A stretch of DNA of 64,000 bases from Umbilicaria muhlenbergii (taxonomy: Eukaryota > Ascomycota > Lecanoromycetes > Umbilicariales > Umbilicariaceae). Where the stretch lies: assembly GCA_000611775.1 (NCBI GenBank), contig KK106984.1, forward strand, positions 588,364 to 652,363, read 5' to 3'. Positions 11,801 to 23,089 of the stretch are shown one piece after another. The notes beneath the pieces are model-generated. The model worked only from the letters and a program-made list of their open reading frames with translations, did no database searches and had not been told where the DNA came from. Made by a program: the position numbers and the translations under genes. The first letter of the stretch is position 1, and each line of letters begins with the position of its first letter.

Positions 11801-12510
11801 CAAGGTACTCATGATATTCTGAAGATAACTTTTGATGTATCTCCTCAAGGTGTTCAGATGTGTTTACTTTTAAACTTATTTCCTTTAAATGACACTCTCA
11901 ATTCAACATCAATTGTCTGTTAATGTCTTTTATTAACATAATGAATATGTGTACCTCCTCTTGATGAGTTAGCACTGCATATAAAGCTACTCTCACACTG
12001 TGAACAGAGAATGCATCATCATCAGCAGTCAGAGAAGGTTAAGACAGGATTTTAAGTGTTGTTTAAACAGTTCAGGAAACTGTTCAAGAAGATGAGATGA
12101 AAGGCAGAAATAAAGAAGTAAAATATTTAATAAAAGTTAAACATTCTCCTTCTGCTCCTACCTTTTCTGTAATTAAAGAAGGGAAATTTTCTTTAAAGAT
12201 AATGAAGTCATCCTTTAGATTCAGAAGAAGCTGATTTCAGTTCATTCATGATTTTCTCAGAATGATATCATGTTGCCTTAAGTCAATTATCAACATAAAG
12301 ATGATAATCTCTTTATACTTCTTTTTCATAAGCAGACTTGAGTAGATGATGTGAGTGATTTTCTCTTTGATGAGGTTCTCATTAAACTCATGTACACTTT
12401 TCAGTTTGAACAATGAAATTGACTTCAGCCTGAGCCTGTCACAGATCATGAGAATCAGTTGAGTATGAATGAGTGCATATGTTATACAATCAGTGTCTAT
12501 CAATGCCTGA
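8890..12510 (-). pseudogene. pol: pol of D1
   Basis: Minus-strand traces in Gypsy order. Protease region 12246-12503 shows MIDTDCITYALI (the retropepsin D-T-x-C/G surroundings) and ends in the HDIILRKS segment usual before the linker. Reverse transcriptase similarity spans about 10950-11850. RNase H is clear at 10653-10874 (SQYDDEGVLHLMMFYNKSM, then [17 protein letters not shown]). Integrase similarity fills about 8890-10400. Each enzyme would serve reverse transcription and integration of the element. Fossil; several breaks. Confidence 0.8.
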
Positions 12511-13044
12511 AAGGGTATGAGAAAGCCTTGAGAGTAAAGTGAGCAGACTGTAATGAATGATCATAATGTGAAGAGCTCAGAGTCATCATTCAGAATATTT
12601 AAATTATTCAAACAGTGTTTATTGCATTGTTCAATGTGTGATTTAAACAGTTCAGTGATTTCTTTCAATTCAAAGTGCTGTCCCTTTTAAGATCTTTATG
12701 AGGTGTTCAGCTCAGTGATTTCTTTTAATTCAGCTCTTTCACAAGAGCAAGGTGAATGCAGGTTATTTAAATTCAACTCAACTGCTTCATGAGTGTTCAG
12801 TGATGACAGTAATCATGCACTTATCATAACAGGTTCTTTTGTTTCAACTGCTTCATGAGCTTTCAGAGTTCTGTATGACTTGAGTAAATTGATACACTTT
12901 CATATGACTTGAAAGGTGTAATTGCAGAGAGTAGTGTTATCAGTGTTTTTCAGTGTCATTAATACACATCACTCAAGGCTTTTCTGAACAGGTTATTTTA
13001 GTTCAACTATCTCATGAATGTAAAGAGAATGAGAATTAATTTAA

Positions 13045-13213
13045 TATCAGAATCATGCAGAGCTCATCATGCAGATATGATGATTAAGAGATTAATTCTA
13101 AAGAGTCATTAAATGATGAGCAAAACTACATATGTGAGTTGCAGAATTAACTGAACACGTTAAGCTCAATCAGAAGTTAATGTAAGTTGCTTAATCTTAT
13201 CATACTTTTAACA
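13045..13213 (-). repeat. 5' LTR of D1
   Basis: 169 bp, same ends as the left copy, followed by the duplicated GTTTT. Confidence 0.88.
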
Positions 13214-15402
13214 GTTTTTATCTGAATATTAAACTCATGTCTGAATCATTCTAAAATGACTGAGAAAGACAAACTTACAAGTTAAAATTAAAAAGTGTGA
13301 ATTTTACAAGACTGAAACTTAATACTTAAAATTAATCATAAGATGTCATGACATCTGAGTGAATCTTGAAAAGATCACAGTCATTAAGACTTAAGAGGTA
13401 TTAATTAATTTAAAACAGCTGCAAGTATTCTTAAGTTTTTGTAACTTTTACTGACAATTCATAAAGAGATATTTCAAAATCACAAAGCCTTTAATCAGAT
13501 TGACAGGCAAGAACATACTCTTTAATATATAAATTAAATAATGTCTTCAAGCCTTTAATGAACTAAAGAACTGATTAATTAATGTGTTAATATTATAACA
13601 CTTTAACTGAATTTGAACATATTATCTTAAATGTAATTCATCTAATCTGATATTCACAGGAGTATTATCTCAGAAAGATGATTAAAAATTAATACATTCA
13701 GTGACATTTTTCTTTAAGAAACTCATATCAGCTGAATGCAATTACAAGATTTATGATAAAGAATTGTTGATCATCATTTAAAGTTCAAAAGAATGACGTG
13801 CTGAATGAATAAAAACAGAGGATTCAATTTAAATTTTAACAGATTATAAAGCCTTGAAGTACTTTATAACAATCAAGAAACTGATTCACAGATAAGTCAA
13901 ATGAGCTGAATTTCTTTCATAATTCAACTTTGTGATTACATACTGAACAGGCAAGGAAAATGAAAAGGCAGATGCACTCATTAAACACTTAAGTAATCAA
14001 TTAAAAAAGAATGAAGATAATGAATGATTATGATATTAATCTTAAATCATACTACTGAGCTGCTACTTAAACTCATGCATTATTATTAAATAAAAGAAAA
14101 AGGCTTCTCATTTTTTAAAATCAACTGAACAGACTCTGAATGAATCAACTGAACAGGTCTTGAATGAAACTTTAAATGAGTTGATTACTTATTATGTGAA
14201 AGCAGATGATTTCTGTTAAGAAATTTTAAACTTATTATGAATTAAAACAAGATATTCAACAAAGATCTCTCTCAATGACTGCATTAAGAACACAGGTTGA
14301 CTGCTTTATTAAAAATAAATATGAATCTTAAAAGTTAATAATAATTTAAATAAAAATGAACTACAATTTCAATTAATTCAAGAAGCATATGAACAATCAG
14401 TCACTGAACATATAAAACATCAAAAGACATTAAAAATACTTACATAATTTTATTATTAACCTTAAATAAACTGAACAGTCAGTTGTTTTATTTGAAATTG
14501 TCACATCTGTCACTGAACAAAGAACATGAATGAGCAGTATTAAAAAGTCCTGAAATCACTCTTAATTTCAAGTCACTCATGACAAGATATTTCACTTAAC
14601 TTGATTATTAAATTATTTGAAAATGAAAATGTTAAATGCTATCTTAAAGCATTTGTGAATTATCAGCAAGATGATTGAACTAAATGACTGTTAATAATTA
14701 AGTTTACAGTCAACAATGCAGATTCTGACAAGAACATGAATGAGCAGTATCAAGAAGTCCTGAAATCACTCTTAATTTCAAGTCACTCATGACAAGATAT
14801 TTCACTTAACTTGATTATTAAATTATTTGAAAATGAAGGGTTCAATGCAATCCTGATAATCATTTGCAGACTGATCAAGAAAAGACATTATATCTTTTAT
14901 TTAATAAATAAGAATGAGAGAACATCAGTGAAATACATCATAAAATTATTACTTCACAATGTATAAAGATTTCATGAGTTATCACAAACAATAACATCAG
15001 ACTGAGGATCACAATTTGTAACATTACTCTGAAAATACTTATGTGAATAACTCTGAATCAGACTGAAACCTTCAATCACTTTTTATTCAGAGACAGACAG
15101 GCAGTCTGAAAATGTAAATGTAAATGTTAAATGCTATCTTAAAGCATTTGTGAATTATCAGCAAGATGATTGAACTAAATGACTGTTAATAATTAAGTTT
15201 ACAGTCAACAATGCAGATTCTGACTTCATCAAAGTTTCATTATTTTTTGTGAATAAAGGATATTACTCTTAAATGAGTTTCAATCTTGAATAATTGATCA
15301 CTTCACTGCTGACAAGAGAATGAATTTTAAAGGAAAAAGCTAATTTCATAATGAATCATATGAAGGTTCTACATGTGATGTTATAAAAAAACATGACAGC
15401 AG
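13214..15402 (+). pseudogene. pol: pol of C1, second part: RT thumb, RNase H, integrase
   Basis: Resumes after D1 with the GTTTT duplication (13214-13218). RNase H-type similarity is at about 13700-13900 ([15 protein letters not shown]-like) and integrase-type similarity at about 14860-15250 (an SQTITSD...GSQFVTLL segment, then FYSETDRQSENVN). A repeated block lies in the integrase part (14521-15224). F interrupts it at 15403. It corresponds to C2 at about 50960-52980. Fossil. Confidence 0.78.
14521..15224. repeat. Partial duplication inside C1 integrase region
   Basis: A block starting AGAACATGAATGAGCAG occurs at 14521 and again at 14731 (about 105 bp each, only a couple of transition differences). 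A second block starting AATGTTAAATGCTATC occurs at 14628 and again near 15123 (about 100 bp, identical as far as I can read). C2 has each block once (about 52320 and 52710). The block order shows a tandem-type duplication specific to C1 and younger than most of the mutations around it. Confidence 0.85.
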
Positions 15403-15552
15403 TGTGATAATCATACTCAGAGTTTAACATCAGCTTTATGCTTAAGTGAGCTGTTTATTTATATTGCACAAATCCTGTATCTTCTTCATTCTTTAATTTA
15501 AAATTCTAGTTTACTCATATTTATATGACTCACTTTATGTTTAATCTTAACA
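15403..15552 (+). repeat. 5' LTR of F
   Basis: 150 bp, TGTGATAATC at the left end; the pair has equal length. Confidence 0.88.
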
Positions 15553-16019
15553 TAATTCTAAACTCACTCAATCTCTTGTCATCAGCAGATGACGTTAAAT
15601 AACTGTTATCAGAAACTCAGAACTCAAATGAATCAGAAGTAATAAATCATGACTGACAGAAGAAATAACACATGAATCAACAACTTAATAATTCAAATAT
15701 TAACTAAAATCAGAACCAGAACAAGTAATTTAATAATTAAATATTTACAATAATATTAAAACATGAAGTTCAGTACAATCAGAATCAGAATCATTAAAAC
15801 AAGAAGTTTAATATTATCTGAATCAAAATCTGAATGAATAAAACTGAAGTGAAGCATGACACCCTCTTCAACTGAAACTGAAACAAACAAAATAAACCTC
15901 TGAGAATTAAATTAAATCATAAACATGACTCATCTGAGCAAGATAAATCAACCTTTCATGATATCAAAATGAACAAATGAAAACAAAGATCAGATTACTG
16001 AAGTAGTGATGAACATCAC

Positions 16020-17220
16020 AACTCTGAAAGACTTACAGTATTGAGCTCAACATAATTCTCAGAAACTGCTTGATGAAATCATCTGAATACATCAGTATCA
16101 TGATGATACAGTGACATCACACAATGAATTAATGAATCAACTTCAAGCTTCTGTCAAGAGAGTTGAGATGCTGAAGTGTGAACTTTAAGACCTTGACAAT
16201 GATCATGAGAAGCAGACTGATGACTTACTTTAAACTCAAGCACATCTTGATCAGGCTTGAAAGCAGGTCTGAGCCTTAAAAGCTGAAAATGTCATTGAGA
16301 TGACATGTCATCAAGCACTCAAAAATGACATAAAAAGATTAAAATTATCATTAAGAAGACTGAATTCTCCTGTTAACTTCAATGACACTCTCAGGTTTCA
16401 GAGCTGAATGAATAAATTTTTAAAATTATCAGACTCTTTGATGTTTACAGATGAAAAGAACTCAACCTGAGAGGTGTAAAAGATTAAGATTCAGAACAAG
16501 CTGAAAGTTAATGCTGATTATTACTCAATAACTTTATCTCAGATTGCTTATGTCATGAGTCATGTTGAAGATGACACTGCTGAGCATATTCATATCAAGC
16601 GCTGTGATGAAGCAGTAAATTCATACACTTCAATTAATGCATTTTTAAAACACCTCACTGACATCTATGAAGATCAGGATGTGAAACTGACTGCATGTAA
16701 CATATATAAGAACCTTCATATGAGAATCACTGAATCATTTTTAATTTTTTACTTGAACTTCACTCAGATAATCAGTGTGCTTCTGTATGATGAACACACC
16801 TTGATGAATGATTTAAAAAACAGATTAATTTAACATCTTCAGAATGCTTTAATCCTGTGTGAAGCTGAATTTGAAGATATGACCTCTCTCAAAGCATATT
16901 TACAGTGAATTGATAAAACACAACACTCATTATATCTTCAGTGATAGAATGATCAGAAGGAATCTTCTTTCAATATTAATAAATTTAAAAATTTTATGAA
17001 CACCTCTTAAACTGTTTCAGTTACACACTCAACTCTTATGATCACACTTGCAGTCTCAGTCACTCAATCAAACTCTTTTTCATGAGTTATCATGAACATC
17101 ACTGCTGCAGAATGTGAGCAATTGTGAGTTCAAGAAAAATGTTTTCTGTGTAAACAGATAAAATATATATCAATCACCTGCTTAAACAATCAAGAAGCTC
17201 AAGCCTCAAGCTCAACATGA
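16020..17220 (+). pseudogene. gag: gag trace of F
   Basis: An open 92-codon segment at 16555-16833 reads AEHIHIKRC...YTSINAFLKHLTDIYEDQD, matching the capsid region of ascomycete Gypsy elements (AEH...LLKHL..IYEDP). A zinc-knuckle-like CFLCKQIKYISITC segment follows at 17140-17181, the usual nucleocapsid position. Upstream, 16020-16400 reads as a polar, probably coiled segment. Gag would package the element RNA. Fossil. Confidence 0.75.
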
Positions 17221-17276
17221 ATTTAAAAACTTGACATGACTGAGTTATCAAAAAAGGAGTAACCTTCATCAAAGTC

Positions 17277-20200
17277 ATGATGAAAGATTCATTGTTGATT
17301 TCATCTTCTTTAAGTATGACAGATGACTCATTTACCTTAAAATCTTTAATTTCATCTTGTATTTTATTTAATGATAACAAGAGAAATGTAATTAAAGCTT
17401 TTATAAATACTGATGCTACTAAATATACTTTTATTGATGAAATAACTGTGCATATTATTTATGAAAATCTTAAGATAAGTTTTATCTTCCTTTTAAAATT
17501 AAAGCTGATCAAAGGCTTTGACAGACACCTGATGAAACAACTGATTACTCATATTATTTATTCAAGTCTGATGATTCAAGATCACTCTGAATTAACTGCT
17601 TTAATATTAATCACTTCATTAAAACAACATCTCATAATCCTCAGAAAGTCTTGACTTAATTGACATGAAATTATTCTTGACATGAAGTTAAACAGTTTTA
17701 TCTTTGTACTCAGCTGATGCTCTCACTTCAGAGCGTCAAAGGAAATCAGAATTTAAAAATCAGAATCACTTAAGAAATCATACAGAAATGATTTAAATAA
17801 AGAAGATGTTCTTATTTTAAAGATGATAAAGATATTGAAACTGCTGACAAACCTGATCACTTTGAACTGAATTGAATCACTGAAACTCTGAGAGTTTATG
17901 AATTAAATTGAGAAATCAAGCCTCAGAGAATCCTTTATAATCATGAAGTTTAAGAAATTCAGCATAATGATGATAAAAGCTGCTGCCTTTCAGACAGTCA
18001 TCTGTCAGAAGAAGACTCAACTATTTTTAATAATGATGTTAAAACTTAACAAGCAGTTGAGTGAATTGAAAGATGACATTCAACTGAATGAAATAAAAAA
18101 AATAACTGAAGATAAAAGAAGATACTTGAGGATTAAAGTGCTCAAGAAATTTCATGACTTCTTAAATGTATTTAACAGGAAAGCTGTTGAAGTACTTTCA
18201 TTAAACTGAACTTATGATCATAAGATTGAGATCAACTCAGATGAACTTTTACTTAAAAATCAACTGTACCCTTTATCACAGTTCAAGCTGAAAAAAATGA
18301 AGGAATACCTTGAGGAGAACTTATGAAAAGATTTTATTACCTCAAGTAACACTCTTTATGCCTCACTTATTCTGTTTGCTTAAAAGTTCAATGATGACTT
18401 ATGATTCTGCATTAATTATTGAAAGCTTAATATTTTTACAAAGAAGGACTGATATTTGTTATCATTAATTAATGAAACACTGACTCACATGTCAGGTTGC
18501 AAATTCATTACAAAGTTTAATATCATTGCAGCCTTTAATAAACTTCACATGAACTTTAAAAGTGAAGATCTTATGACCTTCATTACATTAATGAGATCAT
18601 ATAAGTATCATGTGCTGTTTTTTGATCTTATGAATGAACCTGCATTATATTAATATTACATGAATGACACCTTCTTGTCATTCTTGAATGATTTTGTGCA
18701 AGCATACCTTGATAACATCATCATCTACAGTAAGACCTGAAAGGAACATGTTAAGCATGTTTAAATAATACTTATGAGGCTTCATGAAGCTGACTTGCAA
18801 GTGAATATAAAGAAGAGTGAATTCTTTATACAGAAAACAATCTTCTTAAACTTATTAATGTTTATTGAAGGATTGAAGATGAATTCACAGAAGATTAAAA
18901 TCATTTTGACATGAACAGTCTTAATTAAACTTGTGAAAGTTCAGTTCTTCATTGAATTTTGTAACTTTTATCACAGGTTTATCAAGGAATCCTTGAAGAT
19001 TATATGATCTTTAACACAGCTGATGCAGAAAGATATGCTGTTTAAATGAAATAAAACATGTTAAATCACTTTTAACTCATTGAAAAAATGAATGACTGAA
19101 GCTTTTATGCTTAAACATTTTAATTGAAATCATGAATCATATCTTGAAACTGACTTTTTTAATTACATCAATGATGATGTACTCTCACAGAAGGATGATG
19201 ATGATGTTTTATATTTAATTATATTTTATAACAAGAACTTATTACCTGCTGAATGTAATTATGAGATCTATAATAAGGAATTATTGACAATAATTCACTG
19301 CTTTAAATACTGAAAACTGAAGCTTGAGTTCTCTGACATATCAATTAAGGTCTTCACTGATCATAAAAGTCTTCAGCACTTTATGACAATTAAGAAATTA
19401 ACATGATGTTAAGTATAATGAGCTGAGAAACTTTTTGAATTCAATTTCATAATAATCCTCTGACTTGAAAAATAAAACAGTAAAGTGAATACTTTAATCT
19501 GAATGACTGACTTCAAGCTGTTAAATGCTCAAGATGAATGAAAACAGTTTCAGCAGATAATTCTGTTAACTTTAAAAAAGTTCTTTATATCATGTATTGA
19601 TGCACTTAAGAAATCAGTTGAGGTTAAGAATGAACTTGATGATGTTATTCAATCTCTCTTCAAATGAATTTAATAAGTCAACATAACTGATGAATTATGT
19701 TCTGAACTATGAACTGCCAAATTGAAAGGCAAAGAAAAGTGTCATGAGATCACACTTTAAAACTGCTTCATTCATGAAGAGGCCTTGTATCAACATGAAG
19801 ACTTATGAGTTTCAGTGAATAATGAACTGATTCTGAAATTAATTCAGAAAGTGCATGTTCCCCTGTCAGATGAACATAAAAGCATTAACTGAACAGTGAA
19901 ATTAATCAAGCAGTATTATCACTGATCAGGTATGTAAAAGACAGTGAATTAATATATTCAAAATTGTTATGAGTGCAAATGTTCAAAATTTTTAAAGAAT
20001 CAGAAGAACAGGCTGCTTAATTCACTTTTCATTTTAAAACAACAGTGACTTAACATTTTAATGAATTTCATCACAGGATTACTTATGATAAAGACTGAAA
20101 AGAATGTGATACTCAACATCATAAACAAATTATTAAAGAAATGTCATTACATCACTTATACATCTGACAACAATGATACAACAACTGAGGAGACTCTGAA

Positions 20201-20800
20201 TATGCTGATTTATTAAATATATTAATTGCATGAAATGCCAGCTTCAATTGTTTTTAATCATGAATCACAGTTTATCTCAACAATGTGAAAATCCTTTTGC
20301 AAGTGCATGAGAATACAGATTAATTTATTAACTGCATTTTATTCTGAAATGAATAATTAAATGAAATGAGTGAATCAGGATGTTGAGACCTTCTTGCAAG
20401 TTTACATTAATGAGATGCAGAATAACTGAGACACATGATTACTGATGATTGAATTCATGAATAATAATGTTGATTTCACTGCAATCACATTGTCACTCTT
20501 TTTTATGAATCATGAATTTCACTCATGAATGAGTTTTGAACCTGACTTGATAACATATGAAATGACTCATCAACATCTACAGGCATGAAGTGCTGAAGAG
20601 TTGATCATGAAAATGAATGAAATACTTGCATTTATAAAGCAGCATCTCATAGAGGCCTGTGAAGCAATGTTAAAATAAATGAATCAACATTGAAAGAATG
20701 TAAATTATAAAATTGAAGACATGATGTTCTTGAGCTCAAAGAACATTAAGACTCAGAGATCATTAAAGAAGTTAAATGACAAAATGCTTAAATCATTCAA
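17277..20800 (+). pseudogene. pol: pol of F
   Basis: Protease region 17380-17654 contains FINTDATKYTFIDE, the retropepsin active-site surroundings, and ends in LKQHLIILRKS. The linker (17943-18209) has FHDFLNVFNRKAVEVLSLN. Reverse transcriptase covers about 18220-19050, with TGCKFITKFNI-type sequence at 18456-18653 and the catalytic-box region at about 18705-18735. RNase H spans about 19080-19560 and integrase about 19780-20800. The order protease-RT-RNase H-integrase marks Ty3/Gypsy. Fossil; multiple breaks. Confidence 0.82.
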
Positions 20801-21190
20801 GATTGTCAAAAAAGTAAAGAGAGCATTTCATTTAAAACTTTTAAAAACAATGTTGATTCATAATGTGTTTCACTCAAGCCTTCTGTGAAGAGCCGTCATG
20901 GATTTACTGTCAGAGCAGAAGCAAACTTCATCATCATTAATAATTATGAAGAATTAAAAAGAATGAGAAGTTGATGAAATCTTAAATTTAAAACTCTTTA
21001 AATGAGGGAAACACTTGCAATATTAAATGAAATGACATAACTGAGATAAAGACCTTGAATGATACAACACAGATGATAATCAGTTTAAAAACTGCAAGGA
21101 TCTCATACAGGAATATCATCAGAAAAATTTAATAAAGTTAAACTCATAACACAAGTGATGTGAGCATCACTTTAAAAAAGAAGAAGATAA

Positions 21191-21340
21191 TGTGATGATC
21201 ATACTTAAAGTTTAACATCAACTTTATGTTTAAATAAGTTGTTTATTTATATTGTACAAATCTTGTATCTTCTTCATTCTTTAATTTAGAATTTTAGTTT
21301 ACTCATATTCATATAACTCACTTTATGTTTGATCTTGACA
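21191..21340 (+). repeat. 3' LTR of F
   Basis: 150 bp, TGTGATGATC to GATCTTGACA, followed by AGCAG. Confidence 0.88.
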
Positions 21341-21402
21341 AGCAGCACAACTTCAGCAGAAAGACTTCATGAACAGAATTTAAATATTAACTTCAACATA
21401 TC

Positions 21403-21630
21403 TGTGAGACTATAGCGTCCCTTACTAAAAAGGGAAGTATAGTTGAGGTTCATGACAGTATGAGATATAAATGTATAAAGGTTATATGATCTTAATTATA
21501 TAAAATTAATAATTAAGGAATGAAGGTGAGATCAAGCAGTACAGAGTTTTCATGTGACTCATTAACACTGTTAAGTCACTTACAGAATGTATATTTTATG
21601 CTAATCTTGAATTATCATTAACTCATGACA
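21403..21630 (-). repeat. 3' LTR of A1
   Basis: 228 bp. On the plus strand it begins TGTGAGAC and ends CTCATGACA. The adjoining 21631-21645 is pyrimidine-rich on the plus strand, that is AAAGGGGAGGCAAT on the coding strand: the polypurine tract. Confidence 0.9.
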
Positions 21631-21644
21631 ATTGCCTCCCCTTT
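21631..21644 (-). other. Polypurine tract of A1
   Basis: Coding-strand AAAGGGGAGGCAAT directly against the 3' LTR, the plus-strand primer site of LTR retrotransposons. A2 has the same tract at about 59100-59113. Confidence 0.75.
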
Positions 21645-21895
21645 ATGCGTCAGCCCTCTGGCGCAGACAGTTGAATGACAGGTAGAAAACTCAATTAACA
21701 GTTGAGATGATAACACAGTGTTGATGATGATTAAGCAAGATTAAAGTGAAGTGAGTTAATCACATGACAGCAAAAACCCTGAGAAGTGAAGAGATAACAG
21801 TGAAGTCATGACAGCATAAATATGACAGCATTATGATAACATAATCAAGACTGTGAGTGATGATATCATAATAAAGATTTCAGAGTATAAATATT

Positions 21896-22750
21896 ATCAA
21901 CTCCTTAATCTTCTGTCATCAACTTTTGCAAGAGCTCTGATTCATCACTTTAACATCAACACAATTCATTCTCTTTGTCAGCTCATCAACTGCATCACAA
22001 CTCTCATCATGCCTGTAAGTCAGAGAAACTGACTCTGCATATATGCTTTTAATGTGAGTCATCATATAATGCTCATCAATTGTTAAGTGCTTTATTAAAC
22101 TTCATGCATGACTCATCAAACCCTTCTGCCTCTGTTGCAGCCGTCATTTCATGAATGACACAACTCAGGTATGTGATGCTTGATTAAATGTTAAATGCAC
22201 ATATTATGCAAACCTGCACAAAGCTTGTCTTTTAATAAGTTTAACTTGCTCATCTGTTGCATTTTACTGATGATTTAAAGTTCCTCTGTGATTTACCTGC
22301 AAGATAAACACTCTCATTCATTTGATTAATAAAGTTAATATTAACACTCCTTCATCTGCCCTCCTGATCACTCTCAAGGTGCATCAAAAGTGTTATAATA
22401 AGAAGATTACAGCACATCTTCATGTTACTGACTGTCATCAGAAGCTGTTGAAATTGAAGTTTATTATCAAGATCAATCTTCTGCTCTTTAAACAAATCAA
22501 GTGCATCAACAATGCACTTGAAGATATCTTAAATATCATGTGATATTTAATTTGATCCCCTTTTCTTCATCACTGACATGACAGTCATGATCAGTTAACA
22601 TGCATCTTATTTTAAAAGTGTTTGCCTGTCATTGTCAACAATGATGATGATGATGATGATGATGAGGATTTTTCTCCCTTCAGGGAGTCAGAGGAGTCAA
22701 AGGAGAATGAAGATGATAAAAAGAAAAATAATGATAATAAAGAGAAGTAA
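21896..22750 (+). other. Candidate antisense transcription unit in A1
   Basis: Opposite to pol. A TATAAATA box (21896-21903) is followed by pyrimidine-rich DNA and a start codon (22009-22011) directly against a GTAAGT donor-like site (22015-22020). An acceptor-like pyrimidine tract plus CAG ends at 22140, and a second donor-like GTATGT is at 22169-22174. An open segment (22322-22543) follows, ending in NNALEDILNIM. A separate acidic open segment, about 22618-22750, has a poly-Asp run and ends in TAA. All these landmarks recur in A2. I recognise no domain. The sites are seen; a spliced gene is inference. Confidence 0.45.
22641..22668. repeat. GAT microsatellite in A1
   Basis: Eight GAT-type units encoding the poly-Asp run of the antisense segment; A2 has a shorter, interrupted version near 60108-60130. 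Confidence 0.85.
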
Positions 22751-23089
22751 ATAATGTTTTGCTGATGTTTTATTAATCTTATATGATAATTTCTTTTTCC
22801 TGCTTTTGTCTGCTGTTGTGACAGAAATAATACTGTGATTCTTTTATGCTTTCTTGATGATTCATCTTTTTTAATGAACTTATCACTCTTAACCTTTGCT
22901 GTAGATCATTTATAAGATTTTAATAAAATTTATAAAACCTCTTGAGGAAAATCAGGAAAGAGTGTTTTTATGATGTTAATTAAATCTTTTTAAATCACTT
23001 TCTTCTGTGCTCTTTTAATTTATTATTAAAGGCTGCATGCATTTTCTGCACACTTTTTAAGTTCTTTTTTATCACTCATTGATCATATT

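Larger units (their letters stand above)
8573..13213 (-). mobile_element. D1: Gypsy-type LTR element, family D
   Basis: A 4641-bp element on the minus strand inserted in C1 with a GTTTT target duplication (8568-8572 and 13214-13218). Its LTRs are 169 bp each. From right to left it holds a short leader, protease, reverse transcriptase, RNase H and integrase traces. At 4.6 kb it is compact, and I see no clear gag in the 12510-13044 stretch. It is the only family-D copy in the window with pol and may represent the partner of D3. It is a fossil with many breaks. Confidence 0.88.
15403..21340 (+). mobile_element. F: Gypsy-type LTR element, family F
   Basis: A 5938-bp element inserted in C1 with an AGCAG target duplication (15398-15402 and 21341-21345). 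LTRs of 150 bp begin TGTGAT and end TTGACA. On the plus strand it holds gag with a zinc-knuckle-like motif, protease, reverse transcriptase, RNase H and integrase traces in Ty3/Gypsy order. A purine tract (about 21169-21190) precedes the 3' LTR. It is a single copy in this window. It is a fossil with many breaks. Confidence 0.9.

Noticed and set aside
22322-22543. Zn2Cys6-type DNA-binding domain suggested by CYNKKITAH near two Cys residues in the antisense frame of A
   Set aside because: Only half of the six-cysteine pattern could be imagined and the spacing of the rest does not fit.
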